Positions 53,374-60,562 of a stretch of DNA of 62,384 bases are shown here, piece by piece. Within the stretch, counting starts at the first letter, position 1. Every line of letters begins with the position of its first letter. Source of the DNA: an uncultured Lachnotalea sp. (GTDB lineage: Bacteria > Bacillota > Clostridia > Lachnospirales > Lachnospiraceae); contig CAMSZT010000019.1 in assembly GCA_947066815.1 (NCBI GenBank), forward strand, positions 1 to 62,384, given 5' to 3'. The notes beneath the pieces were generated by a model, which saw nothing but the letters and a program-made list of their open reading frames with translations, made no database searches and was not told the origin of the DNA. The position numbers were made by a program, and so were the translations under genes.

Positions 53374-53520
53374 TTATTCGGCTTTCTCTTTTTCTTTCTT
53401 TTCTCTCCGCAGCTCCGCAATTTTTCTCTTTGCTTCCTCCAAATCCTTGCAGCCATCTATGATCATCTCGATCATCTGCAAAATTCCATCATACTGCCGA
53501 TCTGTCATAACCTCTACCAT
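53374..53520 (-). CDS. Small charged helical protein, 48 residues
   Basis: I do not recognise a family. The 48-residue product (MVEVMTDRQYDGILQMIEMI to a Lys/Glu-rich end) is predicted as one or two helices: residues 7-22 amphipathic and 24-46 highly charged (RREKKEKEK). An excellent ribosome site, GGAGGAAAGG, precedes the ATG, and a clean terminator follows, which supports a real gene. It starts 24 bases after the terminator of tRNA-Pro and no promoter lies between, so it is probably expressed by read-through from the tRNA promoter. Confidence 0.65.
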   Translation of the reverse strand: MVEVMTDRQYDGILQMIEMIIDGCKDLEEAKRKIAELRREKKEKEKAE

Positions 53521-53543
53521 ATCCTTTCCTCCGTTCTTTATCG

Positions 53544-53568
53544 AAAAAGCTCCTGATCCCCAGGAGCT
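53544..53568 (-). terminator. Terminator after tRNA-Pro
   Basis: Perfect 8-base stem AGCTCCTG-5-CAGGAGCT followed by TTTTT on the minus strand, a few bases after the tRNA. Confidence 0.9.
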
Positions 53569-53574
53569 CATAAG

Positions 53575-53648
53575 TCGGAATGACAGGATTCGAACCTGCG
53601 GCCTCTCGGTCCCTAACCGAACGCTCTACCAAACTGAGCCACATTCCG
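53575..53648 (-). tRNA. tRNA-Pro (anticodon AGG)
   Basis: The minus strand folds as a full cloverleaf: 7-base acceptor CGGAATG/CATTCCG, D arm GCTC...GAGC, anticodon stem TTCGG/CCGAG with loop TTAGGGA, and T loop GGTTCGAATCC. The anticodon is AGG, reading CCU; A34 would normally be deaminated to inosine. The C1-G72 pair is typical of tRNA-Pro. CCA is not encoded. Confidence 0.93.
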
Positions 53649-53660
53649 ATCTGATCTGGC

Positions 53661-53677
53661 TCTGGAATGTTTCCAGA
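53661..53677 (-). promoter_or_regulatory. Small hairpin in the tRNA-Pro 5' leader
   Basis: Perfect 7-base inverted repeat TCTGGAA-ACA-TTCCAGA lies between the promoter and the tRNA, and may mark the RNase P substrate leader. Confidence 0.45.
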
Positions 53678-53692
53678 ACCAAATCCTCATAT

Positions 53693-53721
53693 ACTTTACC
53701 ACAAATTATCCATTCTGGCAA
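53693..53721 (-). promoter_or_regulatory. Promoter of tRNA-Pro
   Basis: The minus strand reads TTGCCA, 17 bases, TAAAGT, upstream of the leader hairpin. Confidence 0.6.
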
Positions 53722-53773
53722 GTGTTTTTTTTCATTTTCTCCGACAGATTTTTCAATCAGATGTTTCTAGCTT

Positions 53774-54130
53774 TTATGCCAGCTTCTCCTTGGCAACCTC
53801 CGCCAGCTTCGCAAAGCCCGCCGCATCGTTGACCGCCATGTCGGCCAAAATCTTCCGGTTCATCTCCACGCCGGCTTCCTTGAGACCGTACATGAAACGG
53901 CTGTAGGACAGGCCGTTCATCCTGGCCGCCGCATTGATCCGGGCGATCCAGAGCTGCCGGAACTGTCTCTTTCTCTGCTTCCTGCCCGCGTAGGAGCTGG
54001 TGAGAGCTCTCATCACGGACTGCTTTGCCACTCTATACTGCTTGGAACGGGCTCCTCTGTAGCCCTTCGCCAGCTTCAACACTCTGTTATGTCTCTTCTT
54101 TGCGCCTAAACCGCCTTTGATTCTTGCCAT
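53774..54130 (-). CDS. rplT: 50S ribosomal protein L20
   Basis: L20 is a 23S rRNA-binding assembly protein and, in Bacillus, represses its own operon through the infC leader. The 118-residue protein shows the L20 pattern: basic N terminus ([27 protein letters not shown]) then the globular [20 protein letters not shown]. It is the last gene of infC-rpmI-rplT, 31 bases after rpmI. The L20-type leader upstream of infC fits this autoregulation. Confidence 0.97.
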   Translation of the reverse strand: MARIKGGLGAKKRHNRVLKLAKGYRGARSKQYRVAKQSVMRALTSSYAGRKQRKRQFRQLWIARINAAARMNGLSYSRFMYGLKEAGVEMNRKILADMAVNDAAGFAKLAEVAKEKLA

Positions 54131-54161
54131 TTTAAGTCGTCCTCCTTCTCTTTCTCGCTAA

Positions 54162-54356
54162 TCAGTAGGGTAAAATCTTCTTCATCACCTTGGCGTTCGA
54201 AGGAACCGCCACGGTCGCTTTTCTGAGATTTCTCTTCCTCTTCTGAGACTTCTTGGTCAGGATATGGCTCTTATAGGCCTTCATTCTCTTTAATTTGCCG
54301 GTACCGGTCTTTTTAAAACGCTTTGCTGCTGCTCTGCTGGTCTTTAATTTAGGCAT
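54162..54356 (-). CDS. rpmI: 50S ribosomal protein L35
   Basis: The 64-residue, strongly basic protein ([20 protein letters not shown] and [19 protein letters not shown]) is L35, part of the large subunit. It lies between infC and rplT in the conserved order and has AGGAGG just upstream. Confidence 0.97.
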   Translation of the reverse strand: MPKLKTSRAAAKRFKKTGTGKLKRMKAYKSHILTKKSQKRKRNLRKATVAVPSNAKVMKKILPY

Positions 54357-54448
54357 GATTCTTCCTCCTTATTCTTTGTCTCAGGTATACCCTGCGAGTC
54401 CGCCGCAGCACATGCGCTTCACGGCTGCTCCCGGATATGGCCCTGTTG

Positions 54449-54955
54449 TCAACGCTTTTCTGATAAAAACATCACGAGGCTCCTTCCCTCCACCTTCGAC
54501 GGCTTGTCAACCACCGCAATGTCGGAAAGCTGTCCCGCAAAGTCTTCCAGGATGTGTCTGGAGTTATTCATATGGCTCATCTCCCTGCCGCGGAACCTGA
54601 GGGTCACCTTGACCTTGTTCCCCTTCTGAATGAACTTCCTGGCGGCGGAAATCTTTGTATTCAGATCATTGGAATCAATGTTGGGAGAAAGACGCACTTC
54701 CTTGATCTCGATGATCTTCTGCTTTTTCCTGGCCTCTTTTTCTTTTCTGGCCTGTTCATAACGGAATTTGCCATAATCAATGATCTTGCACACCGGCGGC
54801 TTCGCCATCGGAGCGACCTTCACCAGATCCATCTCCGCCTCACGGGCAAGCTTCTGCGCTTCCCTCGCCGATACAATTCCCAGCTGCTCGCCGTTTGCCC
54901 CAATCAGGCGGACTTCCTTGTCCCTGATCTGTTCATTCACCATTAAATCGCTAAT
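54449..54955 (-). CDS. infC: Translation initiation factor IF-3
   Basis: IF-3 binds the 30S subunit and checks start codons. The 168-residue product has the N domain (VNEQIRDKEVRLIGANGEQLG) and C domain (IEIKEVRLSPNIDSNDLNTKI, VTLRFRGREMSH). I place the start at an ATT codon at 54955 (ISDLMVNEQ), because GGGGGTG lies seven bases upstream, while the ATG at 54943 has no ribosome site. Rare ATT starts of infC are known in other bacteria and allow IF-3 to repress its own synthesis. First gene of the rpmI-rplT operon behind a regulated leader. Confidence 0.95.
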   Translation of the reverse strand: MSDLMVNEQIRDKEVRLIGANGEQLGIVSAREAQKLAREAEMDLVKVAPMAKPPVCKIIDYGKFRYEQARKEKEARKKQKIIEIKEVRLSPNIDSNDLNTKISAARKFIQKGNKVKVTLRFRGREMSHMNNSRHILEDFAGQLSDIAVVDKPSKVEGRSLVMFLSEKR

Positions 54956-55012
54956 AACTCGACACCCCCATCGCTAAAATTCGGCCGTAAAAAAGAAACT
55001 CCTCTTAATAAT

Positions 55013-55040
55013 AGAAAAAGTGGATAGAAGAACTATCCAC
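55013..55040 (-). terminator. Attenuator terminator in the infC leader
   Basis: 8-base stem GTGGATAG/CTATCCAC with a five-base loop followed by TTTTTC on the minus strand, about 60 bases ahead of the infC start. Confidence 0.85.
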
Positions 55041-55165
55041 CTGACATCCCAAATTCACCGCCACAGGAAATCTCCTGCACCGGAAGAAGAAAGATATAGG
55101 AACCCGAGTCGCTCGGAGGCGCTAAGGTGAGAGCGGATACTCTTCTTTTCTCAATACAGCTTCTT
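55013..55165 (-). promoter_or_regulatory. infC-rpmI-rplT leader with L20-type attenuator
   Basis: The transcript from the promoter at 55167-55196 has a leader of about 200 bases before infC. It includes the GC-rich segment TCTCACCTTAGCGCCTCCGA, which resembles L20 leaders of Firmicutes, and ends in a terminator (GTGGATAG-5-CTATCCAC, then TTTTTC, 55013-55040) upstream of infC. In Bacillus, L20 binding to such a leader promotes termination. Identification rests on position and layout. Confidence 0.75.
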
Positions 55166-55166
55166 C

Positions 55167-55196
55167 ATGATACCACCAAAGCGGTGGTTTTGTCAA
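55167..55196 (-). promoter_or_regulatory. Promoter of the infC operon with a palindrome in the spacer
   Basis: The minus strand reads TTGACA, 18 bases, TATCAT. The spacer contains ACCACC-GCTTT-GGTGGT (55172-55188), an uninterrupted 6-base dyad touching the -10 box, a possible operator. The rest of the 54956-55375 gap holds the leader, an inverted repeat at about 55207-55245 (CCGCATT/AATGCGG) and the sensor-kinase promoter. Confidence 0.75.
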
Positions 55197-55305
55197 CTGT
55201 TTTTCACGGGTTTCCGCATTTTAATTTTCGCAGGAAATGCGGGAACCTGCGGTCACGGATAGCCACAGAGCCTGCAGAGCGGCCGACAAAAGGATTGTTC
55301 CATCC

Positions 55306-55334
55306 TTGCCATCGTCATACGGCAATGCTATAAT
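55306..55334 (+). promoter_or_regulatory. Promoter of the sensor-kinase operon
   Basis: The plus strand reads TTGCCA, 17 bases, TATAAT, about 40 bases before the ATG at 55376. Confidence 0.7.
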
Positions 55335-55375
55335 AACTGCACCAAAGCGAAACTGCGCAGAAAGAGATTGATGAC

Positions 55376-56716
55376 ATGATGCCTTTATTGAGCGTTTTTT
55401 TAGACGGATTTTTGGACACCCTGACAGGGCATTTGGTCCTGACGGCCTATCTGCTGGCCGTGACAGATGAGCGTGCGGTCTGGAGGCGGTTAAAAAAACT
55501 GCCGCTCCTGCTCCCCTCTCCGCTCATTGCCACCCTGCTGTCCCTCGGACTGTACGCCGTCCCGGCATTGCGGACGGCCCAGTATTACATCGTCTCCCTG
55601 GCCATTCTGCTCATGTGCAGCTTTTGGGTGCAATGGGCGTGGCGGCTCGAATTTTGGCGGGCCTTCGCCGCCGTCTGCATGGCGGGTATTTTCCAGGTGG
55701 CCGAATCCACCCTGTCCAGGATGCCCTTTGGGGGGACGCCCCTTGGCGATGGCACTCCCTATGCGGCGGTGCTGGGACTCTATCTGTGCATCAGTGCGGC
55801 AGCGGCTCTGCTGCTATACAGGCTGGGATTCGGAAAATGGTTCCGCCTGCTGCTGGAGCGGGGACCCGCCCCGAAGCAGACGGCCCTGCTCCTGTTTGCC
55901 CTGGAGGCCGTCACAGAGGTGCTGCTCCGATTGGTAAACGGCGTTCAGGCCTCATTCCTGGTATTCTACTACCCGATGGCGGCGGCCATGGTAATCCTGA
56001 TGGCTGTGCTGATCGTCCATTTGGCCCAGAGGTTCGACACCGCCCGGAAAATGCAGGCTCAGCAGGATATCATCGTCCAACAGCGGCTCTATGAGCAAGA
56101 CCTGGAGCTCATCCGCCGTGAGGTGCGCTCCTTTCGTCACGACTATAAAAATCTGCTGGCGGGTCTTTCCCGACAGGCAGGGGAGGGAGATCTGGAGGAG
56201 CTGCGCCACACATTGTCCGAATTGGATGCCGGGTTTGACCGGCAGCTTGGAAAAAAGATCCGGCAATCTGCCCAGATCGGAAATTTACAGCTTCCGGAGG
56301 TGAGAAGCCTCCTGCTCGGCAAACTCACGCTCATGCGGGAGAAGGGGATCGATTGTCATCTGGAGGTGCTTTACCCTGTCACGGCGGTGGATATGGACCT
56401 GTGGGATTTTGTCCGCTGCCTGGGCATTCTGATCGACAATGCCATGGAGGCCGCACTGGATACGGAAAACCCCTGGGTGGAGATCGTCCTGCTGGCCCAG
56501 AAGGGGCAGGTGTCTCTCCGGGTGTCAAATCCCTACATAAATGTCATGGAACCGGGAAAAATGTGGGACGAGGGCTGGTCTACAAAGGGAGCGGGCCGGG
56601 GAATAGGCCTGTCCGGTTATCGGCACATTTTGGAGGGCTATCCCAATGTCTCCACCGGCACCGGCTGGGAGAACGGCGTATTTGTGCAGGAGATGACGGT
56701 GGAGGGCAGGCCATGA
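55376..56716 (+). CDS. AgrC-like GHKL sensor histidine kinase
   Basis: The 446-residue kinase has six or seven N-terminal helices (to about residue 225), the H box in VRSFRHDYKNLLAGL near 263 and a GHKL ATPase domain with ILIDNAMEAALD (N box, near 365) and GRGIGLSGYRHILEGYP (G box). This architecture is the AgrC/ComD type, which often senses peptides. The start has only a weak ribosome site (AAAGAGA). It overlaps the regulator gene by four bases (ATGA). No agrB or agrD is present in the window. Confidence 0.92.
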   Translation: MMPLLSVFLDGFLDTLTGHLVLTAYLLAVTDERAVWRRLKKLPLLLPSPLIATLLSLGLYAVPALRTAQYYIVSLAILLMCSFWVQWAWRLEFWRAFAAVCMAGIFQVAESTLSRMPFGGTPLGDGTPYAAVLGLYLCISAAAALLLYRLGFGKWFRLLLERGPAPKQTALLLFALEAVTEVLLRLVNGVQASFLVFYYPMAAAMVILMAVLIVHLAQRFDTARKMQAQQDIIVQQRLYEQDLELIRREVRSFRHDYKNLLAGLSRQAGEGDLEELRHTLSELDAGFDRQLGKKIRQSAQIGNLQLPEVRSLLLGKLTLMREKGIDCHLEVLYPVTAVDMDLWDFVRCLGILIDNAMEAALDTENPWVEIVLLAQKGQVSLRVSNPYINVMEPGKMWDEGWSTKGAGRGIGLSGYRHILEGYPNVSTGTGWENGVFVQEMTVEGRP

Positions 56717-57468
56717 TCGGAATATATCTGTGCGATGACGAGGAAGTCGTCCGTCACCAGATCCGGACGGCCCTGGAGTGGAGGATCGCTGTGGAAGACT
56801 ATGACATGAAAATCGTGTGCAGTGCCGCCACCGCCCAGGAATTACTGGCCGCATCGGAAGGGGAAAAATGCGGAATCTACTTTTTGGACGTGGAATTAAA
56901 AGACAGCGAATGGGACGGCTTTCGGCTGGGCCAGGAGTTACGGCGGCGTGACCCGCACGGCACGCTGGTCTATATCACCGCCTATGGCGACCTGGCCTGG
57001 CGCACCTTTCAGTACCACCTGGAAGCATTCGACTATATCATCAAAGCACCGGAGCAGATCGGGCCGTCCATGTCACAATGTCTGAGCGAGATCCATCTGC
57101 GCCTGCTGGCAGAACGCCAAAACCCGGCAGAACTGTTCACGCTGCGGACAGGGGATGCGGTGCGCCATGTCCCCCTGAGCGATATCCTCTTTTTTGAGAC
57201 CGCCCCCATTCCCCACCATGTCTTACTCCATACCTCCTGCAGCCAAATGGATTTTTTAGGCAGTCTCAATGAATTGGAAATCCGTCTGGGAGACCGCTTT
57301 ATCCGCACGCACCGGTCCTATCTGGTGGCAGCGGATAAGATTGAAACGGTAGATCTGAAACACAATAGACTGTGGGCCGGCGGATACGAGTGCCTGCTCT
57401 CCCGCACAGGGAAAGCAGCGCTTCGCAAAAAAATGGGAGGGGGCCAACGAGGCCCCCGTTCCATTTAG
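56713..57468 (+). CDS. LytTR-family response regulator (AgrA-like)
   Basis: The 251-residue regulator has a receiver (IYLCDDEEVVRHQ acid pocket; IYFLDVELKDSEWDGF phospho-Asp near residue 58; VYITAYGD) and a C-terminal LytTR DNA-binding domain (from about 150, LFFETAPIPHHVLLH and FIRTHRSYLVAADKI). LytTR proteins bind direct repeats spaced by about two helical turns. It overlaps the kinase by four bases. Two TTtAGGAAAT-type boxes 21 bases apart lie right after it, at 57464 and 57485, in front of the small DUF6440-like gene. Confidence 0.93.
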   Translation: MIGIYLCDDEEVVRHQIRTALEWRIAVEDYDMKIVCSAATAQELLAASEGEKCGIYFLDVELKDSEWDGFRLGQELRRRDPHGTLVYITAYGDLAWRTFQYHLEAFDYIIKAPEQIGPSMSQCLSEIHLRLLAERQNPAELFTLRTGDAVRHVPLSDILFFETAPIPHHVLLHTSCSQMDFLGSLNELEIRLGDRFIRTHRSYLVAADKIETVDLKHNRLWAGGYECLLSRTGKAALRKKMGGGQRGPRSI

Positions 57469-57494
57469 GAAATATTTCTGTTGATTCAGGAAAT
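57464..57494 (+). promoter_or_regulatory. Pair of 10-base direct repeats, candidate LytTR operator
   Basis: TTTAGGAAAT (57464-57473) and TTCAGGAAAT (57485-57494) are 21 bases apart start to start, two helical turns. The first box overlaps the stop of the regulator gene. They lie about 70 bases upstream of the small gene at 57565. Confidence 0.45.
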
Positions 57495-57564
57495 CTGAGC
57501 CATACCCTTCCGCTTATGTGGTATCGTCATAGGGTCAGACCACAAGAGAAAAGGAGGTGAGCAT

Positions 57565-57744
57565 ATGGCAAAAGATCGTTTTGTGGAGGTTTATAACCAG
57601 GGCATTGTAAACGTGACCAGGGTCATCGTGGATACGGAAACCGGCGTGAATTACCTGATGGCTTCCCATAATAAGGCCAATGGCACCGGACTGACCGTGC
57701 TGGTCGATCCGGATGGCAAGCCGGTTGTCACGCCCGTCAAGTAA
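57565..57744 (+). CDS. DUF6440-like small protein, 59 residues
   Basis: This 59-residue protein is short but well supported: AAGGAGG lies seven bases before the ATG, and the protein has the strand-rich pattern RFVEVYNQGIVNVTRVIVD, TGVNYLMASH and LTVLVDPDGKPVV seen in DUF6440-type proteins of Firmicutes. Function is unknown. There is no signal peptide, cysteine or amphipathic leader, so it is not an AgrD-type pheromone. It is 96 bases downstream of the LytTR regulator in the same direction and may be either cotranscribed or the target of that regulator. Confidence 0.8.
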   Translation: MAKDRFVEVYNQGIVNVTRVIVDTETGVNYLMASHNKANGTGLTVLVDPDGKPVVTPVK

Positions 57745-57804
57745 CCCTCCATGTCGGCATTACAAATACCGCCATGGAGCCGGCCATTGTCCCTTGCGGT
57801 TCTC

Positions 57805-58590
57805 CTATTCCTCCGTATACCTCGCCAGGAAGCGCCTTGTGCGCTCCTCCTTCGGGTCCCCGAAGACCTGCTCCGGCGGTCCCTGCTCCAAAATCTGCCC
57901 CTCGTCCATGAAGATCACCTGGTCGGAGACATCCCTTGCGAAGGCCATCTCGTGGGTCACGATGACCATGGTCATATTCCTCTCGGCCAGCTCCCTCATG
58001 ACCCGGAGGACCTCGCCCGTGAGCTCCGGGTCCAGGGCCGAGGTGGGCTCGTCGAAACAGAGGATGTCCGGATTCAAGGCCAGCGCCCTGGCGATGGCCA
58101 CCCGCTGGCACTGGCCGCCGGAAAGCTGGTGGGGATAATTCTTCATCCGGTCCTTAAGCCCCATCTGCGTTAACAGTTCCACCGCCTGCGCCTCGATCTC
58201 GCCGTGGATCTCCTTCTTTTTCGCCTTGTAATCCGGCCGTTCCCTCGCCAAGAGCTCCTTCGCCAGCATCACGTTCCCCAGGGCCGTATATTGGGGAAAC
58301 AGGTTGAAGGACTGGAACACCAGGCCGAAATGGAGCCGTTTCTTCCGGATCACCGCCTCGCTCCTGGAAAAAGAGTCCGCCCCGTCAAAAAGCGTCTCCC
58401 CGTTCACCCGGATGATGCCGCCGTCCGGCTGCTCCAGGAAATTCAGGCACCGAAGGAGCGTCGTCTTCCCGCTCCCGGAGGAACCGATCAGAGAAAGCGC
58501 CTGCCCCTTTTCCATGGAAAAGCTGATGTCCTTTAGCACCTCCGTGCGGTCAAAAGACTTGCTGATATGTTCTACCTCTAAGATCGCCAT
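57805..58590 (-). CDS. Polar amino-acid ABC transporter ATP-binding protein
   Basis: The 261-residue ATPase of the GlnQ/HisP class has Walker [12 protein letters not shown] near residue 37, signature [15 protein letters not shown], Walker [15 protein letters not shown] and the switch His in [13 protein letters not shown]. It is the last gene of the binding protein-permease-ATPase set, 13 bases after the permease. Members import glutamine, histidine, arginine, cystine or similar amino acids. Confidence 0.94.
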   Translation of the reverse strand: MAILEVEHISKSFDRTEVLKDISFSMEKGQALSLIGSSGSGKTTLLRCLNFLEQPDGGIIRVNGETLFDGADSFSRSEAVIRKKRLHFGLVFQSFNLFPQYTALGNVMLAKELLARERPDYKAKKKEIHGEIEAQAVELLTQMGLKDRMKNYPHQLSGGQCQRVAIARALALNPDILCFDEPTSALDPELTGEVLRVMRELAERNMTMVIVTHEMAFARDVSDQVIFMDEGQILEQGPPEQVFGDPKEERTRRFLARYTEE

Positions 58591-58603
58591 GGTCTCTCCC
58601 TCC

Positions 58604-59290
58604 TTACCTGAAATAATCCAGCTTCTTCTCCAGCCTGCCGAGAAGCACCGTCACCAGACCGTTCCAGACCAGATAATAAAACGCCGTGAAGAACAGGGGC
58701 CAGATGGCCCCGGAAATCCCCTGGGAGCCTTTCATGAACGCCTGTCCGGCCCAGATGATCTCCTGCAGGGCGATGATCCTCGCCAGGGAGGTGTCCTTCA
58801 CCAGGGTAATGATCTCGTTGGACACCGGGGGCACGATCCGCTTCACCATCTGCAGGAGCTTTACCCGGAAGAAGATCTGGCTCTTCGTCATGCCGAGGAC
58901 CATCCCCGCCTCGTCCTGCCCTGCGGGAATGCTCTGGATGCCGCCCCGGTAGATCTCCGAAAAATAACAGGCGTAGTTGATGATGAAGCCGATGGCGGCC
59001 GCCAGGAAGCGGCCGGACTCCCCTCCGCCCCAGATGTTGTTCTTTAACACCAGTCCCGGAAAATAATAGACGATCAGAAGCTGGATCATGAGGGGCGTTC
59101 CCCGGATGATCCAGACGATGACCTTGGTCAGAAAACTCAAAGGCTTAAACCGGGACATGGAGCCGAAGGCGATCACCAGTCCCAGGGGCAGCGCACCGAC
59201 GAGCGTCACGAAAAAGAGCTTCAAAGTCTGCAAAAAGCCGACGTTGAGCGCCCGCAGAACGATCGGCATCTGTTCCATAATCAGTTCCAT
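58604..59290 (-). CDS. Polar amino-acid ABC transporter permease
   Basis: The 228-residue permease (HisM/GlnP class) has about five membrane helices. The ATPase-docking EAA loop region reads [19 protein letters not shown] (residues about 115-133). It lies between the receptor and ATPase genes. GGAGAGG precedes the ATG. A small terminator between this gene and the receptor gene should lower its level relative to the receptor. Confidence 0.93.
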   Translation of the reverse strand: MELIMEQMPIVLRALNVGFLQTLKLFFVTLVGALPLGLVIAFGSMSRFKPLSFLTKVIVWIIRGTPLMIQLLIVYYFPGLVLKNNIWGGGESGRFLAAAIGFIINYACYFSEIYRGGIQSIPAGQDEAGMVLGMTKSQIFFRVKLLQMVKRIVPPVSNEIITLVKDTSLARIIALQEIIWAGQAFMKGSQGISGAIWPLFFTAFYYLVWNGLVTVLLGRLEKKLDYFR

Positions 59291-59354
59291 AATCCTCTCC
59301 CGCTTTCAAAATTTACCCTGTCCGGACGCAGGTTACCTGCTGCCCGGGCGGGGC

Positions 59355-59381
59355 AAAAGGAGAGCGGAAGTCCCGCTCTCC
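59355..59381 (-). terminator. Terminator between receptor and permease genes
   Basis: Stem GGAGAGCGG/CCGCTCTCC with a five-base loop and TTTTG tail on the minus strand, inside the operon; expected to be partial so that receptor is made in excess. Confidence 0.75.
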
Positions 59382-59410
59382 CTCACAACCGCTCCTTATA
59401 ACGGCAGGGC

Positions 59411-60334
59411 TCACTGCTCAATGAGCGCCGCCTGCACGCCGTAGGTCTCGGCGCACTTCATCATGGATCCATCCCCATAGCTGTCCGCAAAGAACTGGTT
59501 CAGGGCCTCCGCCAGATCGGAACCCTTGCGGAATCCGACGCCGTACTCCTCGCCGTTCAGCATGAGGGTGTAGGTCAGGTCCCCGTAACCGGTTCCCTCT
59601 CCCACCATGGCGCCCGCCATCAGAGAGTCAATGATCGCCGCATCAGAGGTTCCGGCCGCCACTTCCATCAATGCGTCCGCCTGCTGGGCCACTTCCGTGT
59701 AATTCCAGCTTCTTGTCTCCGCCTCCGCTTTTCCGGCGCTCCCCGCCTCCACGGCAAAGCTCAGGTCCGCAAGGCTTGCCTCGTCGGGATACTGGTCCGC
59801 CTTGTCCGCAGGCAGGATCACGGTCTGAGCATTCTGGCAATAGGGCCTGGAACACTCCATGGCGCTTTTCACCTCGTCCGTCAGGGTCATGCCGTTCCAG
59901 ACGCAGTCGATGCTCTTGCCGTCCAGTTCCAAAATCTTGTTATCCCAATCAATGATGATAAATTCCGCTTCCACGCCCAGACTCTCCGCAAAAGCCTTTG
60001 CCATGTCCGCGTCAAAGCCGATCCACTCGCCGCTCTCGTTCTGGTAATCCATGGGTTCAAACTCGGTGATACCGACCACCAGGGTTCCCTTCTCCTTCAC
60101 ATAGGCCATGTCGCCGTCAGAAGCGCTCTCCGTCCCGGCCGCCGCTTCCGTTCCCCCTGCGCTCTCCGTCCCGGCCGCGCCTTCCGTCGTCTTCGCTTCC
60201 GTGTCCGCCTGCGCATCCGTCTCCGCCGCGGTCGTCACCGCCTCCGTCTCTTCCTTTGCGTCCTTTCCGCCGCAGCCTGCAAGGACTCCCGCAGCCACCA
60301 CGACCGCCATCAATAACGCTGCCAGTTTCTTCAT
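59411..60334 (-). CDS. Amino-acid ABC transporter substrate-binding lipoprotein
   Basis: The 307-residue receptor has a signal peptide and lipobox VLAGC (cysteine 21), a linker rich in Glu, Ala, Thr and Ser to about residue 75 and an SBP_bac_3 domain (GTLVVGITEFEPMDYQNESG, IDCVWNGMTL, RPYCQNAQTVIL). This domain binds polar amino acids. A promoter with an 18-base spacer precedes it, and the transporter terminator follows. Confidence 0.94.
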   Translation of the reverse strand: MKKLAALLMAVVVAAGVLAGCGGKDAKEETEAVTTAAETDAQADTEAKTTEGAAGTESAGGTEAAAGTESASDGDMAYVKEKGTLVVGITEFEPMDYQNESGEWIGFDADMAKAFAESLGVEAEFIIIDWDNKILELDGKSIDCVWNGMTLTDEVKSAMECSRPYCQNAQTVILPADKADQYPDEASLADLSFAVEAGSAGKAEAETRSWNYTEVAQQADALMEVAAGTSDAAIIDSLMAGAMVGEGTGYGDLTYTLMLNGEEYGVGFRKGSDLAEALNQFFADSYGDGSMMKCAETYGVQAALIEQ

Positions 60335-60398
60335 AATTTAATCTCCTCCTCGTTTCGACAATCTTCTTTCTTTTGCCGGCATTTTCGCCGACTATGCT

Positions 60399-60428
60399 AT
60401 AGTAGCACATTATCACGATAAAGCGCAA
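60399..60428 (-). promoter_or_regulatory. Promoter of the amino-acid ABC operon
   Basis: The minus strand reads TTGCGC, 18 bases, TACTAT, about 65 bases before the ATG at 60334. Confidence 0.5.
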
Positions 60429-60501
60429 GTGTTTTTTCAAGTATTTTTCTGCATTTTTCGGAAAATAATAGAAATAGCCCTTCCCTTCGGCAAGAGCCCT
60501 A

Positions 60502-60510
60502 TGCTATAAT
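60502..60510 (+). promoter_or_regulatory. Extended -10 promoter of the flavodiiron gene
   Basis: The plus strand reads TGCTATAAT, an extended -10 box; the -35 region is weak. It is about 53 bases before the ATG at 60563. Confidence 0.55.
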
Positions 60511-60562
60511 AACGACTGATGCGGACTGTCAAAAACAAAATTCTATAAAGGAGTGATCATCC

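Noticed and set aside
56353-56712. Upstream in-frame extension of the LytTR regulator
   Set aside because: This part is out of frame with the kinase it overlaps and lacks any domain; the ATG at 56713 overlaps the kinase stop in the usual way.
57565-57744. Small gene considered as an AgrD-type pheromone precursor
   Set aside because: It has no amphipathic leader, central Cys/Ser or acidic tail, and no AgrB protease is nearby; it fits DUF6440 better.
8771-60562. Riboswitches (T-box, SAM, glycine, FMN, TPP) in intergenic gaps
   Set aside because: I looked at each long gap and recognised only the L20-type leader; none of the conserved riboswitch cores is visible by eye.
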